From positions 1 through 64,000 of the forward strand of contig PLYA01000008.1 in NCBI GenBank assembly GCA_003153315.1: DNA of 64,000 nt, read 5' to 3'. A model generated the notes under the pieces. That model searched no databases, had not been told where the DNA came from, and saw only the letters and a program-made list of their open reading frames with translations. Shown here piece after piece: positions 17,139 to 26,024 of this stretch. Positions within the stretch are counted from its first letter, which is position 1, and the number at the start of each line of letters is the position of its first letter. The DNA comes from Bacteroidota bacterium (GTDB lineage: Bacteria; Bacteroidota; Bacteroidia; B-17B0; Aurantibacillaceae). Made by a program: the position numbers and the translations under genes.

Positions 17139-18122
17139 ATGGTAACATTTCGACAAGCCATACGATATTCCGCCGCCGCTGCACGGGCATCAGAAAGAAA
17201 TAGAAATAGACGCGCAAAAGAAGCGGCAAGACAGTTTAAAGAACAACAAAAGCAAAATGAAATCGAAAATGCTTTCGAAACAGTTAAACGATATGACGAC
17301 TATATTGAAGTTTTAATGTCAGTTCACAAACACGCATCGGACAAAATTGATTGGCAGCAAATTTTAGAAGACGAAGAACCACCGCAGGCAGAGAAACTCA
17401 AAATACACGAGACTGCCACACGACAAGAACTAAACGACTTTACTCCGTCCTTATTTCACAAAATATTTGGCTCGAAAAGAAAAATACAATCACTTGAAGA
17501 AGCAATAAGTCAAGCAATAGTTCAAGACCAAAAAGACTTTGACACAGTTAAAGAAGTTCACGACGACTGGCAAAAAACTCAAAAGATTGCTAAAGGCGTG
17601 CAAGAAAAAAATCCACAATCGTATGCAGACGCATTTAATTACTTTGAACCATTTAGCGAAATCGCCGCGTTAGGTTCCAAAATACAAGTTTCGTTTGACA
17701 AGGACTTCATAGAAATTGAATTACACGTTAACAATTCAGAAGTTATTCCCAACTATGTTGTTTCCGTAACAAAAACTGGAAAGCTTTCAAAAAAAGATAT
17801 GCCAAAAAGCAAATTCAATGAATTGTATCAGGACTATGTTTGTGGCGGACTATTAAGAGTAGCGAGAGAAACGCTCGCTCATTTACCAGTTCAAATGGTT
17901 ACCGTTCACGCAATGGCAAAATTGGTTAATACTTCAACAGGTCACTTAGAAGACACTCCTATTGTATCGGTTTTATTACCGCCCGAGACAATTGACAATT
18001 TAAATTTTGAAACACTTGACCCATCGGATTCAATGAAAAACTTCGTACACAATATGAAATTTACTAAGACAAATGGATTTAGCCAGGTTGACAAATTAAA
18101 CGCAAAAGGAAAAACAAAATAA
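17139..18122 (+). CDS. Accessory protein of unknown function
   Basis: 327 residues, soluble, no signal peptide. The first 60 residues are a basic, Ala/Arg-rich helix (ASERNRNRRAKEAARQFKE) that could be a coiled coil. The middle is charged and helical (FGSKRKIQSLEEAISQAI), and the C-terminal 150 residues are alpha/beta (IQVSFDKDFIEIELHVN). Codon use leans toward GAC, AAC and ACA relative to neighbours, like the cassette gene, which suggests transfer. It is followed after 3 bp by a small membrane protein gene. No family recognised. Confidence 0.6.
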   Translation: MVTFRQAIRYSAAAARASERNRNRRAKEAARQFKEQQKQNEIENAFETVKRYDDYIEVLMSVHKHASDKIDWQQILEDEEPPQAEKLKIHETATRQELNDFTPSLFHKIFGSKRKIQSLEEAISQAIVQDQKDFDTVKEVHDDWQKTQKIAKGVQEKNPQSYADAFNYFEPFSEIAALGSKIQVSFDKDFIEIELHVNNSEVIPNYVVSVTKTGKLSKKDMPKSKFNELYQDYVCGGLLRVARETLAHLPVQMVTVHAMAKLVNTSTGHLEDTPIVSVLLPPETIDNLNFETLDPSDSMKNFVHNMKFTKTNGFSQVDKLNAKGKTK

Positions 18123-18125
18123 ATT

Positions 18126-18506
18126 ATGACAGAAGAACAAAAAACATTACCAAAATGGATACTTATCGTATCAGGGCTTTTTGCATTAATGGAAATTATG
18201 GTAAGTGCATCTATATGCTTTTCGCCAAAATCGGTTTTAGAAACAGTTGACCTTAGCGCAAAAGGCGTTGACTACTTAGTATACATGTGGGCTTCCAGGC
18301 AATTTGCCCTTGGTGTTATTTTTGCTTTTGCCACATTTAAAAAATCAATACCTATGCTTACCATTGCCTATATTTTCTTTTTAGTAATGTTTGTTGGCGA
18401 TTTCTTTATTGGAATTTCACAAAAAGAAACTCCTCTTATCATTAGTGCCATAGTAATGTGTATGATTTCTTCGGCAATGATATTTGTACTAAATAAGAGA
18501 AAATAA
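18126..18506 (+). CDS. Small four-helix membrane protein of unknown function
   Basis: 126 residues with four hydrophobic segments (about 11-30, 48-70, 75-95, 100-120). It opens with a charged MTEEQKTLPKW and ends LNKRK. The topology resembles DUF4267/DoxX-size proteins but no signature is certain. It lies 24 bp upstream of the DoxX-like gene and probably shares its transcript. Confidence 0.55.
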   Translation: MTEEQKTLPKWILIVSGLFALMEIMVSASICFSPKSVLETVDLSAKGVDYLVYMWASRQFALGVIFAFATFKKSIPMLTIAYIFFLVMFVGDFFIGISQKETPLIISAIVMCMISSAMIFVLNKRK

Positions 18507-18530
18507 TTATCTTAAAATAAAAAAATAGCC

Positions 18531-18923
18531 ATGGCAAATGAACAAAAGAAATCAAATGCACTAAACATTATTCTTTGGATAGCACAAGTGCTTTTAGCTC
18601 TTAGCCTTATATGGGCAAGCAGCATGAAACTGTTTCAGTCTGCCGACAAATTAGCCCAAATGTGGCCATGGACAGCAGACAATGCGGGTTTAGTAAAATT
18701 TACCGGCGTATTGGATTTGTTGGCCGGGATAGGATTGGTTTTGCCTGCATTGCTTCGTATACAGCCCAAACTAACAGTTTATGCCGCTTACGGAATTATT
18801 GCATTGATGATAGCCGCAAGTGTTTTTCACATTGCAAGAGGCGAAGGCTCACAAATTGGAGCAAACATTTTCTTTGCGGTTTTTGCCATATTTATTGCCT
18901 GGGGCAGACAAAAGCCCGAGTAG
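18531..18923 (+). CDS. DoxX-like family membrane protein
   Basis: 130 residues, four predicted helices. The segments SLIWASSMKLFQSADKL, KFTGVLDLLAGIGLVLPALL and YAAYGIIALMIAASVFH match the DoxX/DoxX_2 family of small inner-membrane proteins, often near oxidative-stress or regulator genes. It precedes a LuxR-type regulator gene by 42 bp on the same strand. Confidence 0.8.
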   Translation: MANEQKKSNALNIILWIAQVLLALSLIWASSMKLFQSADKLAQMWPWTADNAGLVKFTGVLDLLAGIGLVLPALLRIQPKLTVYAAYGIIALMIAASVFHIARGEGSQIGANIFFAVFAIFIAWGRQKPE

Positions 18924-18953
18924 ATAGTGGGAGTAGTAATTGGTATCTTTTAC

Positions 18954-18961
18954 TATTTTTG
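18954..18961 (+). promoter_or_regulatory. -7 box almost touching the LuxR start codon
   Basis: TATTTTTG matches TAnnTTTG and ends 4 bp before the GTG at 18966. Transcription from it would start at or near the start codon, giving a leaderless mRNA. Confidence 0.4.
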
Positions 18962-18965
18962 AGTA

Positions 18966-19451
18966 GTGAAAAACAAAATACTGATATATGGTATTGCCCT
19001 TGGCCTGCTTACCCTGTTACTTAAATTTTTAGAATACAAGGTTTTAATTAAAGACCATGTAATGGATTTATACATGGGTGCCATTGCGGTTTTGTTTACC
19101 ATAGTTGGTGTTTGGGCAGGTTTAAAACTTACCCGCAAAAAAGAAGTGGTGGTGATAAAAGAAGTGCCTGTAATAAAAGAGGTTTCGGTAGTAAAAGAAG
19201 TGGCGGTAGCCATAGACCGTGAGAATTTTGTACTGAATGATAACCTTTTGCAGCAAACGGGTATAAGCAAACGCGAATATGAGGTGTTGGAATTGATTGC
19301 CGCCGGACTAAGCAACCAGCAAATTGCAAATAAATTGTTTGTTTCTTTAAATACGGTTAAGACGCATTCATCTCGTGTTTTTGAAAAACTGGAAGTAAAT
19401 AGAAGAACCCAAGCGGTAGAAAAAGCAAAAAGTTTGGGTATTTTGCCCTGA
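18966..19451 (+). CDS. Membrane-anchored LuxR-family transcriptional regulator
   Basis: 161 residues from a GTG start. Two hydrophobic helices occupy residues 3-20 and 34-55. A repetitive Lys/Glu/Val linker follows (EVVVIKEVPVIKEVSVVKEV), then a C-terminal GerE/LuxR helix-turn-helix: LLQQTGISKREYEVLELIAAG, shortened here to ISKREYEVLELIAAG, and SNQQIANKLFVSLNTVKTH. The HTH without a receiver domain, tied to the membrane, suggests a one-component sensor. DUF4199 and VOC genes follow, a pairing I have seen in other Bacteroidota. Confidence 0.85.
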   Translation: MKNKILIYGIALGLLTLLLKFLEYKVLIKDHVMDLYMGAIAVLFTIVGVWAGLKLTRKKEVVVIKEVPVIKEVSVVKEVAVAIDRENFVLNDNLLQQTGISKREYEVLELIAAGLSNQQIANKLFVSLNTVKTHSSRVFEKLEVNRRTQAVEKAKSLGILP

Positions 19452-19532
19452 TTTTGTAAACTAAAGTAGTATTTTAGGGTAGTATTACTCAAAATCACCC
19501 GTAAGTATGAGGAAAAAAGTTTAAAGCCGACA

Positions 19533-19540
19533 TAGTTTTG
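19533..19540 (+). promoter_or_regulatory. Candidate -7 box for the DUF4199 gene
   Basis: TAGTTTTG matches TAnnTTTG, 41 bp before the ATG at 19581. The upstream stretch (CACCCGTAAGTATGAGG) resembles a conserved block before such genes, but no -33 TTTG is seen. Confidence 0.4.
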
Positions 19541-19580
19541 CTCCGAAATAAATTAATATTCATTTAAAAACAATTAAAAC

Positions 19581-20105
19581 ATGAAAAAAACAATTTTAAC
19601 ATTCGGACTCATTTCAGGAGGAATTATGTCTGCCATGATGGTAGTAACTGGCTTAATCGGTAAAAACATGGGGTTTGATAAAGCCGAGGTACTTGGCTAT
19701 TCAACTATGGTTCTTGCAGGTATTCTGATTTTTGTAGGGGTAAAATCTTATCGCGACAAAATGAACGACGGCATTATAAGTTTCGGGAAAGCATTTAAAA
19801 TAGCTATGCTGATAGTGGTTGTTTCATCTGTTGTATATGTAGCAACCTGGATGATTCTTTTCAACACTGTTTTCAAAGATTTTATGGAACAATATGCTGC
19901 TGCAATGGTAGAGAAAGCAAAAGCAAGCGGTTTAAGCGCCGAACAATTAGCTGCTAAAAAAGAAGAAATGTTAAAGTATAAAGAGCTTTATAAAAACCCT
20001 TTCTTTCGGGCGGCTATTACTTTTATGGAACCTTTGCCGGTTGGCGTAATTATGAGTTTAATAGCCTCTTTTATTTTAAAGAAAAAACAACCCAGTGTAG
20101 CATAA
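19581..20105 (+). CDS. DUF4199 membrane protein
   Basis: 174 residues, four membrane helices with a charged helical insertion between helices three and four (VEKAKASGLSAEQLAAKKEE). The N-terminus TFGLISGGIMSAMMVVTGL and the block SFGKAFKIAMLIVVVSS are DUF4199 features. The function of the family is unknown. The gene lies between the LuxR regulator, its probable controller, and a VOC protein gene. Confidence 0.85.
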   Translation: MKKTILTFGLISGGIMSAMMVVTGLIGKNMGFDKAEVLGYSTMVLAGILIFVGVKSYRDKMNDGIISFGKAFKIAMLIVVVSSVVYVATWMILFNTVFKDFMEQYAAAMVEKAKASGLSAEQLAAKKEEMLKYKELYKNPFFRAAITFMEPLPVGVIMSLIASFILKKKQPSVA

Positions 20106-20143
20106 TAAAATCAATTCATTACAAACAATTAAAAACTAAAACA

Positions 20144-20662
20144 ATGATTAAAACAAAATTTTTACAAGCAAGCATCGGAATAAGTATGGTATTCCTTACG
20201 GGCAGTCTTTTTGTACACTCAATCAGTACCGTAAACGCAAACCCTACGCCAACCATTACAAAACCAACTTACACAGTTACTAAAGATATGGGGCTGGGCG
20301 CATTCTCCATAAGCCTTAGTGTGAAAGACCTGAGCGTATCAAAACAGTTTTACGAAAACCTTGGCTTTAAAGCAATGGGTGGCGATATGAAAAGCAATTA
20401 TCTGATTATGAAAAACGGAAACTCTCTTATTGGGTTATTTCAAGGTATGTTTAAAGGGAACATACTAACCTTTAACCCGGGTTGGGATGAGAACTCTAAA
20501 AACACGCCCACGTTTGTGGATGTAAGAGAAATTCAGAAAGAATTAAAAAGCAAAGGCCTTAAGCTGGATACCGAAACGGATGCAAAGACGCCTAAAGGAC
20601 CGGCAAGCTTAACCCTAACGGATCCTGACGGAAATCCAATCTTGGTTGACCAACATAGATAA
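20144..20662 (+). CDS. Exported VOC/glyoxalase-family protein
   Basis: 172 residues. The first 33 form a signal-like segment (GISMVFLTGSLFVHS). The rest is a single VOC domain: SISLSVKDLSVSKQFYENLG, then MKNGNSLIGLFQG, ending LTDPDGNPILVDQH. The family includes metal-dependent glyoxalases, extradiol dioxygenases and resistance proteins. Most VOC proteins are cytosolic, so the N-terminal extension is a mild oddity. A strong hairpin follows the stop codon. Confidence 0.8.
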   Translation: MIKTKFLQASIGISMVFLTGSLFVHSISTVNANPTPTITKPTYTVTKDMGLGAFSISLSVKDLSVSKQFYENLGFKAMGGDMKSNYLIMKNGNSLIGLFQGMFKGNILTFNPGWDENSKNTPTFVDVREIQKELKSKGLKLDTETDAKTPKGPASLTLTDPDGNPILVDQHR

Positions 20663-20671
20663 GATTTTGTT

Positions 20672-20704
20672 CCAGCCAGACTGAACGACAAAGAGTCTGG
20701 CTGG
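20672..20704 (+). terminator. Hairpin after the VOC gene
   Basis: CCAGCCAGACT (20672-20682) and AGTCTGGCTGG (20694-20704) form a perfect 11-bp stem with an 11-base loop just after the stop codon. There is no good T tract, so termination is probable but not certain. Confidence 0.55.
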
Positions 20705-20747
20705 CACTTATAATAAATATGGAAAAGAATTTTAAAAATAAAAAATA

Positions 20748-21455
20748 GTGAATAGAGTTGACAGATTGTTAGGCATATTGACAACCCTGCAATCAAGAAA
20801 ATATATTTCATCTGAATATATTGCCGCAAAATTTGGGATAAGTGTACGTACTGTTTACAGAGATTTAAAAGCCTTGGCAGAAATAGGAATACCCATAAGT
20901 TTCGAAATAAATAAAGGCTATTTCATAGCGCAGGGGTATTTCCTTCCACCAGTTGCCTTTACAGATGAGGAAGCCAACGCGTTAATATTAATGGAAACTA
21001 TTTCCAAAAGATTTGGCGACCAATCCATTCAGGAAAATTTCGAATCGGCACTAAATAAAATAAAAGCCACTCTTAAGGATTCTCAAAAAGAAAAAGCTAC
21101 TGATCTTTCTTCTAAAACACATGTTTTATCTTACCCCGCTCCGACCAAAGATTTTAGCTCTCTTTCTGAAATATTAAAAGCAATAACCAATAAAACCATT
21201 CTGAAAATAAATTATCAGAATAATGAAAAAATAAAGAGTACAAGAGAGGTTGAGCCTATCGCCATAAAATACTACTCGATGGATTGGCATATGATAGCCT
21301 GGTGCTGGAAACGGAACGATTATCGTGATTTTAAAGCTTCGCATATACTTCATTTGTCAAATACCGAAATGTCATTCAGAAAAAAAAACCATATTTCGTT
21401 AGGGGATTACATAAAATCACTTGAAACAAAAATATTTTTAAAGGGTCTGCCATAG
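20748..21455 (+). CDS. YafY-type transcriptional regulator (HTH_11 plus WYL domain)
   Basis: 235 residues from a GTG start. Residues 1-60 form the winged HTH (RLLGILTTLQSRKYISSEYIA, here LLGILTTLQSRKYISSEY; then FGISVRTVYRDLKALAEIG). Residues 140-225 form a WYL domain with the expected REVEPIAIKYYSMDWHMIAWC. WYL regulators bind nucleotide or other ligands and control stress, defence or metabolic genes. The zinc-ribbon gene follows at 54 bp and may be a target. Confidence 0.88.
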   Translation: MNRVDRLLGILTTLQSRKYISSEYIAAKFGISVRTVYRDLKALAEIGIPISFEINKGYFIAQGYFLPPVAFTDEEANALILMETISKRFGDQSIQENFESALNKIKATLKDSQKEKATDLSSKTHVLSYPAPTKDFSSLSEILKAITNKTILKINYQNNEKIKSTREVEPIAIKYYSMDWHMIAWCWKRNDYRDFKASHILHLSNTEMSFRKKNHISLGDYIKSLETKIFLKGLP

Positions 21456-21509
21456 GGTTGTCAGTAAGCCAGCATACATTTGCCAAAATTAACAACCTAA
21501 AAAAATAAA

Positions 21510-21776
21510 ATGGAAAAGAAAAACAAATTTTGCCAGAGCTGTATGATGCCACTGGATAAAGACCCAAAAGGAGGCGGTACAAATGCTGACCATTCAATAT
21601 CTGGAACATATTGCAGTTATTGTTATCAAGATGGGAAATTCACTCAACCAAATATTTCAGCAAAAGAAATGCGTGAATTTGTGATTAATAAAATGGTTGA
21701 AATGAAGTATCCCAGATTTATAGCTAAATTTATGACTGCAGGGCTTCCTAATCTTGAAAGATGGAAGACTAAATAA
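21510..21776 (+). CDS. Putative zinc-ribbon protein (Zn_ribbon_2 type)
   Basis: 88 residues. Two Cys pairs, FCQSCMMPL near residue 8 and YCSYCYQDG near 36, can bind one zinc. The C-terminal helical part ends MTAGLPNLERWKTK, a common ending in this family, which is often encoded next to YafY-like regulators. Function unknown. Confidence 0.75.
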   Translation: MEKKNKFCQSCMMPLDKDPKGGGTNADHSISGTYCSYCYQDGKFTQPNISAKEMREFVINKMVEMKYPRFIAKFMTAGLPNLERWKTK

Positions 21777-21803
21777 ATACATTACTTAACAAAATCAAAC
21801 TCT

Positions 21804-22322
21804 ATGAACATAGCAGAGCTTTTAAATGACAAAGTTTTAAAACCCAAGGTAAAAACCGAAACACTTAGCCAATGGCTGTTGGATAAAAAAGTAAATACAG
21901 ATGAACTGATTGCCTTTGCACAAACAGCCAAAGATTCGCCCAAAGCAACCTGTATAGAAGCATTGGAGTTTGCAACAAAAACCAACGCTGCCATTGCCAA
22001 CGAGAACTGCCTGAAATTTGTAAGCGAAACTCTAAGTGAAAAAGCCCCGCGGGTAAAATGGGAATCTGCCAAGGTTATTGCAAACATAGCACATCTTTTC
22101 CCCACAAAGCTGGATAAAGCCATAGCCAATTTGCTAACCAACAGCGAACACACAGGAACCGTTGTGCGTTGGGCAGCCGCTTTTGCTTTGGGAGAGATTT
22201 TAAAACTAAAAACACAACACAACAAAGACCTGCTACCTGCTATTGAAAACATTTGCAACCGGGAAGAAAGGAACAGCATCAAAAAAATATATTTAGATGC
22301 CTTAAAGAAAACCAAAAAATAA
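21804..22322 (+). CDS. HEAT-repeat protein
   Basis: 172 residues of repeating helices. Segments such as EALEFATKTNAAIANENCL, PRVKWESAKVIANIAHLFP and TVVRWAAAFALGEILKL are HEAT/ARM repeats. Similar short proteins are annotated as HEAT-repeat or DNA-alkylation-repair-like. It probably binds protein or nucleic acid; there are no catalytic motifs. It lies 27 bp after the zinc-ribbon gene. Confidence 0.7.
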   Translation: MNIAELLNDKVLKPKVKTETLSQWLLDKKVNTDELIAFAQTAKDSPKATCIEALEFATKTNAAIANENCLKFVSETLSEKAPRVKWESAKVIANIAHLFPTKLDKAIANLLTNSEHTGTVVRWAAAFALGEILKLKTQHNKDLLPAIENICNREERNSIKKIYLDALKKTKK

Positions 22323-22363
22323 ACCAGTTAACAACCGCTAAATTGCAAAATGCCGTATGCCAT

Positions 22364-23539
22364 TTAATTAACAGTAGTAATCACTTTTATTTCCTTAGCT
22401 AGCTTAATAGCCTTCTCTTTTACTGCATTTACATCAGCGCCTACCTTATCATACGTAAGCACAACAGCCATACGCCTGTATGGACGGGTGGTTGGTTTAT
22501 TAAACACACGCACATCAGTCAGTTTGTTATGTAAAACTTCTTCAATACCTGCGTAGCTTGGGTTCTTACCTTCTTGGGTGGCAAGAACCACAGCAGATGC
22601 TCCTACCCTTTCCAACATAATTTCAGGAATAGGCAAGCCTAAAATTGCTCGGGCATGCAATTCAAACTCGCTGAGGTTTTGTGTGCCGGCAAGGGTTACC
22701 ATACCTGTATCATGCGGACGGGGAGATAACTCCGAAAAGTAAACTCCTTTATCTGTTAGAAAAAACTCTACGCCCCAAATGCCATTACCTGTAAGTGCTT
22801 CGGTTACTTTAGCTGCCATATTTTGCGCATCTTTTAAATCGGTATCGCTAATAGCACAGGGTTGCCAGCTTTCTTGGTAATCACCGCGTTCTTGTCTATG
22901 TCCTATAGGCGGACAAAACAAGGTGTTTCCACTTTTTTGTGTAACGGTAAGTAAGGTAATCTCCGAGTTAAAGGTAATAAACTCTTCTACTATCACTTCT
23001 TTATAATCTCCGCGAGAACCTTCCATGGCGTAGTTCCAGGCTTTGGTAATATCGTCTTTTGTTTTTACCACACTTTGTCCTTTACCGCTGCTGCTCATCA
23101 AAGGTTTCACCACGCAGGGTATTCCTATCTCCAAAACCGCTTGTGTAAAGCCTTCTAAGGTAGTTGCGTATTTATAGTTTGCCGTACGTAAGCCGAGCTC
23201 TTTGGCAGCTAAATCGCGAATGGCTTTGCGGTTCATGGTAAAGTTGGCGGCTTTGGCGCTTGGCACAATGGTAATGCCCTGCTTCTCGTAATCATAAAAA
23301 CGCTCGGTGCGTATGGCTTCAATTTCAGGAACAATCAAATCGGGTTTGTGTTTGGCAACCACTTTATCCAGCGCATCTCCATCCAGCATATTAATCACTT
23401 CAAACTCGTGGGCTACCTGCATGGCGGGTGCACCTGCATAACTATCAACCGCTATAACGTGCTGACCCAAACGTTGCAAGGCAATTACCAGTTCTTTACC
23501 CAACTCGCCACCGCCCAGTAATAAGATTTTCTTTTGCAT
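22364..23539 (-). CDS. purT: Formate-dependent phosphoribosylglycinamide formyltransferase
   Basis: 391 residues, the normal size for PurT. ATP-grasp features include the N-terminal [31 protein letters not shown] and [20 protein letters not shown] with HDTGMVTL. The enzyme makes formyl-GAR from GAR, formate and ATP in purine synthesis. No other pur genes are near. The leader is 130 bp long and followed upstream by repeat array D. Confidence 0.97.
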   Translation of the reverse strand: MQKKILLLGGGELGKELVIALQRLGQHVIAVDSYAGAPAMQVAHEFEVINMLDGDALDKVVAKHKPDLIVPEIEAIRTERFYDYEKQGITIVPSAKAANFTMNRKAIRDLAAKELGLRTANYKYATTLEGFTQAVLEIGIPCVVKPLMSSSGKGQSVVKTKDDITKAWNYAMEGSRGDYKEVIVEEFITFNSEITLLTVTQKSGNTLFCPPIGHRQERGDYQESWQPCAISDTDLKDAQNMAAKVTEALTGNGIWGVEFFLTDKGVYFSELSPRPHDTGMVTLAGTQNLSEFELHARAILGLPIPEIMLERVGASAVVLATQEGKNPSYAGIEEVLHNKLTDVRVFNKPTTRPYRRMAVVLTYDKVGADVNAVKEKAIKLAKEIKVITTVN

Positions 23540-23578
23540 GTTTTTAATTGAGGGAGCAAATTACAAAAGATTTTATTT

Positions 23579-23619
23579 GGGCATTACGGCAAATTACTGC
23601 CGTCGGGCTTTACGCCCTA
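23579..23619. repeat. Short interspersed repeat, copy 1
   Basis: Starts GGGCATTACGGCAAATTAC, contains the perfect hairpin ACGGCA-aattac-TGCCGT and ends GGGCTTTACGCCCTA. A related copy is at 41544-41582. Confidence 0.55.
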
Positions 23620-23669
23620 CAGTCGCAGAACAGACAGGCAGAGAAACTATACCTGCTGGTGCCAGGTTA

Positions 23670-23816
23670 GAATATACAGGTGCAGTGCCGGAATATGCAG
23701 GTACAGGTGTAGAACCTGCCTGTACAAAACAAGAATGCGCAGGTATAGCTATAGAATATACAGGTGTAAGGATAGAACATGCAGGCGCTGAGTGGGAATA
23801 TGCCGGTACAAAACCT
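23670..23816. repeat. 21-bp tandem array D (7 units)
   Basis: Seven 21-bp units with consensus close to GAATATGCAGGTACAGGTRTA, perhaps with a diverged eighth before it. The sequence is unrelated to arrays A-C but has the same period. It sits upstream of purT, transcribed away from it. The plus strand is open across it as seven-residue repeats (for example EYTGAVP, EYAGTGV), but nothing else supports coding. It occupies most of 23540-24042; the remainder shows only a promoter near 24016. Confidence 0.85.
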
Positions 23817-24015
23817 CTGCCTGCCTATTCCCTAACTAAAACACGGTGTCTTTTGTTTATATACGGCTGTTGAAAACCAGAACCTGGATGTTTAGTAATA
23901 AAAGATGTAAGCCGAATTGTACGCGTTGTGTTTATCATTGCACAACAAACTTATGGCAACTAAGAAAGAAAAACAGGTGTTTTATACAAACTATTTAATG
24001 CAGCCGTTTTTATTC

Positions 24016-24023
24016 TACTTTTG
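24016..24023 (+). promoter_or_regulatory. Promoter -7 box for the GT87-like gene
   Basis: TACTTTTG matches TAnnTTTG; a TTTA at 23994-23997 with 18-bp spacing may be the -33 element. The GTG start is 20 bp downstream. Confidence 0.45.
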
Positions 24024-24042
24024 AAAGAAAGAAACCTGCCCA

Positions 24043-25272
24043 GTGCTAAAGTATACTTACCTGAAATATGCGTTGCCCCTACCGTTGCTTGCCTATATTT
24101 TGTTGGAAACAAGGCAGCACCAGGATTTTGATATTTTTCTTTTGGCGTCTAAAGATTTTCTGCACGGGGGCAATATTTTTGTGCACCATTACGAAGATGG
24201 ATTCCGGTTTTTTTATAGTCCGCTGTTTGCTGCGGTATTAATTCCGTTTACTTTTTTGCCTGTGTATGTGGCGCGTGTAATCTGGCTTACGCTGAATGTA
24301 CTTGCTTTTCTACGCGTGTTTAAATTGATAAGGAGTTATCTGAATTTTGATGCTTTCTCAGATAAACAAAAGCTGTTATTTGATTTCTGTTCGGTTGCTT
24401 TTTCTGCCAAGCTGATACTGGATAATTTTCATAACGGGCAGATGACCATCTTTATGTTGTTGTTTATGCTGGAGGGGCTTAGGTTAATCAACTCCAACAA
24501 AGTCTTGTGGGGTGCGGCGCTTATAGCGTTGGGTATTAACTTTAAGTTTCTTCCGCTGGTGTTGTTGCCTTATTTGTTTTATAACAAACAGCTAAAAGCC
24601 TGTGTGTTTATTGTAGGTTGGTGTGTGCTGTTTTTGTTTCTGCCAGCGCTGGTTTGTGGTTTTGAGTTTAATATGGTGTTGCTTAAAGACTGGCTTGCTG
24701 CCATTAACCCTTCAAACACAGCGCATTTGATTGATACGGATGAAACTACGCTGAATGGGTTAACCACGCTTATACCTACGTTATTAATGGATAAAGTACC
24801 CGACCCGCATGCGCTTATGTATAAGCGGAATATTTTGAACGTAGGGGTAGGCACTGTAATTGCTATGATTACGATAGTAAGGTTGCTGTTGGTTTGCTTT
24901 GTATTTTATTTTTTGCGCAGGAAACCGTTTACGCCTCCACAAAGTAAACTGCAAGCGATTTGGGAGTTGTCTTATGTTTTTCTACTAATACCGTTAATCT
25001 TTCCGCACCAGCAGCATTATGCTTTTTTGATGATGATGCCGGCAAGCATGTATGTGATTTATGGACTGTTTGTTGCTAAGATACGTACGCATAAAATGGA
25101 TTGGGGGTTTCTTGCTGTACTGATTTTAATTTACCTGTTAACCAATGTGCATTTGTTGTTGGGTGAGTTTAGGCAGTACTATGACCATTATAAAATAATA
25201 ACTTACGGAGGGCTATTAATGATTGTTTTGCTGGCATTTTTAAAACCTGATAAGCTTTTAAAGGAAAATTAA
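24043..25272 (+). CDS. GT87/DUF2029-type polytopic glycosyltransferase
   Basis: 409 residues from a GTG start, about ten membrane helices. The N-terminal loop has DFDIFLLASKDFLHGG and FRFFYSPLFAAVLIPFTFLP, the GT-C layout of alpha-mannosyltransferase-like DUF2029 proteins, with the acidic residue near helix one. These transfer sugar from polyprenyl phosphate on the outer face of the inner membrane. Substrate unknown. The gene stands alone, followed by YebC. Confidence 0.8.
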   Translation: MLKYTYLKYALPLPLLAYILLETRQHQDFDIFLLASKDFLHGGNIFVHHYEDGFRFFYSPLFAAVLIPFTFLPVYVARVIWLTLNVLAFLRVFKLIRSYLNFDAFSDKQKLLFDFCSVAFSAKLILDNFHNGQMTIFMLLFMLEGLRLINSNKVLWGAALIALGINFKFLPLVLLPYLFYNKQLKACVFIVGWCVLFLFLPALVCGFEFNMVLLKDWLAAINPSNTAHLIDTDETTLNGLTTLIPTLLMDKVPDPHALMYKRNILNVGVGTVIAMITIVRLLLVCFVFYFLRRKPFTPPQSKLQAIWELSYVFLLIPLIFPHQQHYAFLMMMPASMYVIYGLFVAKIRTHKMDWGFLAVLILIYLLTNVHLLLGEFRQYYDHYKIITYGGLLMIVLLAFLKPDKLLKEN

Positions 25273-25274
25273 TT

Positions 25275-25282
25275 TAATTTTG
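25275..25282 (+). promoter_or_regulatory. Candidate -7 box before yebC
   Basis: TAATTTTG matches TAnnTTTG, 19 bp before the ATG at 25302. No clear -33 box at standard spacing. Confidence 0.4.
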
Positions 25283-25301
25283 GGGGAAATTATATAGATA
25301 A

Positions 25302-26015
25302 ATGGGACGCGTATTTGAAAAAAGAAAACATACCATGTTTGCCCGCTTTGCCAAAATGGCTAAAGTGTTTACCAGAATAGGGAAAGATATAGCCATGGCT
25401 GTGAAAGCCGGAGGTCCTCACCCCGACACGAATGCCCGCTTGCGTATTTGCATACAAAACGGCAGGGCTGCAAACATGCCCAAAGCAAATATAGATGCTG
25501 CCATTAAACGCGCTTCTGATAAGGATGTATCTAACTACGAAGAGGCTATTTACGAGGGTTATGCTCCGCATGGGGTGCCTGTGTTGGTAGAGTGTACTAC
25601 GGATAATCCTACGCGTACAGTTGCAAACGTGCGCATGTACTTTACCCGAAATGGAGGTACCTTGGGCACGAATGGTTCGGTAAGCTTTATGTTTGAGAGA
25701 AAGGCCATGTTTAAGATTTCTTCTGTTGGATTAAACAGAGAAGAAACAGAATTTGAACTGATAGATTTTGGTGCCGAAGAGTTTACCTGGGATGATGAGA
25801 ATAACGATTTAATTATTCAAACTCCTTTTGCTGAATTTGGTAACATGCAGAAAGGTCTGGAGGATAAGAAGATTGAAATTAAAGAAACATCCAAAGTTTT
25901 TATTCCTACAACCTATAAAGAACTGACTGACGAACAAGAAACAGAAGTGCTTACCATGATTGAGAAAATGGAAGATGATGATGATATTGTGGCTGTTTAT
26001 CACAATGCGCGATAG
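25302..26015 (+). CDS. YebC/PmpR-family protein
   Basis: 237 residues, normal size. The family N-terminus appears as KMAKVFTRIGKDIAMAVKAGG and NARLRICIQNGRAANMPK, with GTLGTNGSVSFMFERKA later. YebC proteins act as transcriptional regulators or, as shown more recently for some, as ribosome-associated factors that relieve stalling. The recJ gene starts 9 bp after it, so the two are probably co-transcribed. Confidence 0.95.
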   Translation: MGRVFEKRKHTMFARFAKMAKVFTRIGKDIAMAVKAGGPHPDTNARLRICIQNGRAANMPKANIDAAIKRASDKDVSNYEEAIYEGYAPHGVPVLVECTTDNPTRTVANVRMYFTRNGGTLGTNGSVSFMFERKAMFKISSVGLNREETEFELIDFGAEEFTWDDENNDLIIQTPFAEFGNMQKGLEDKKIEIKETSKVFIPTTYKELTDEQETEVLTMIEKMEDDDDIVAVYHNAR

Positions 26016-26024
26016 ACAGGAATC

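Noticed and set aside
23538..23873. A 111-aa plus-strand frame across array D.
   Set aside because: Same artefact of a 21-bp period. It starts over the purT start codon on the opposite strand and has no recognisable domain.
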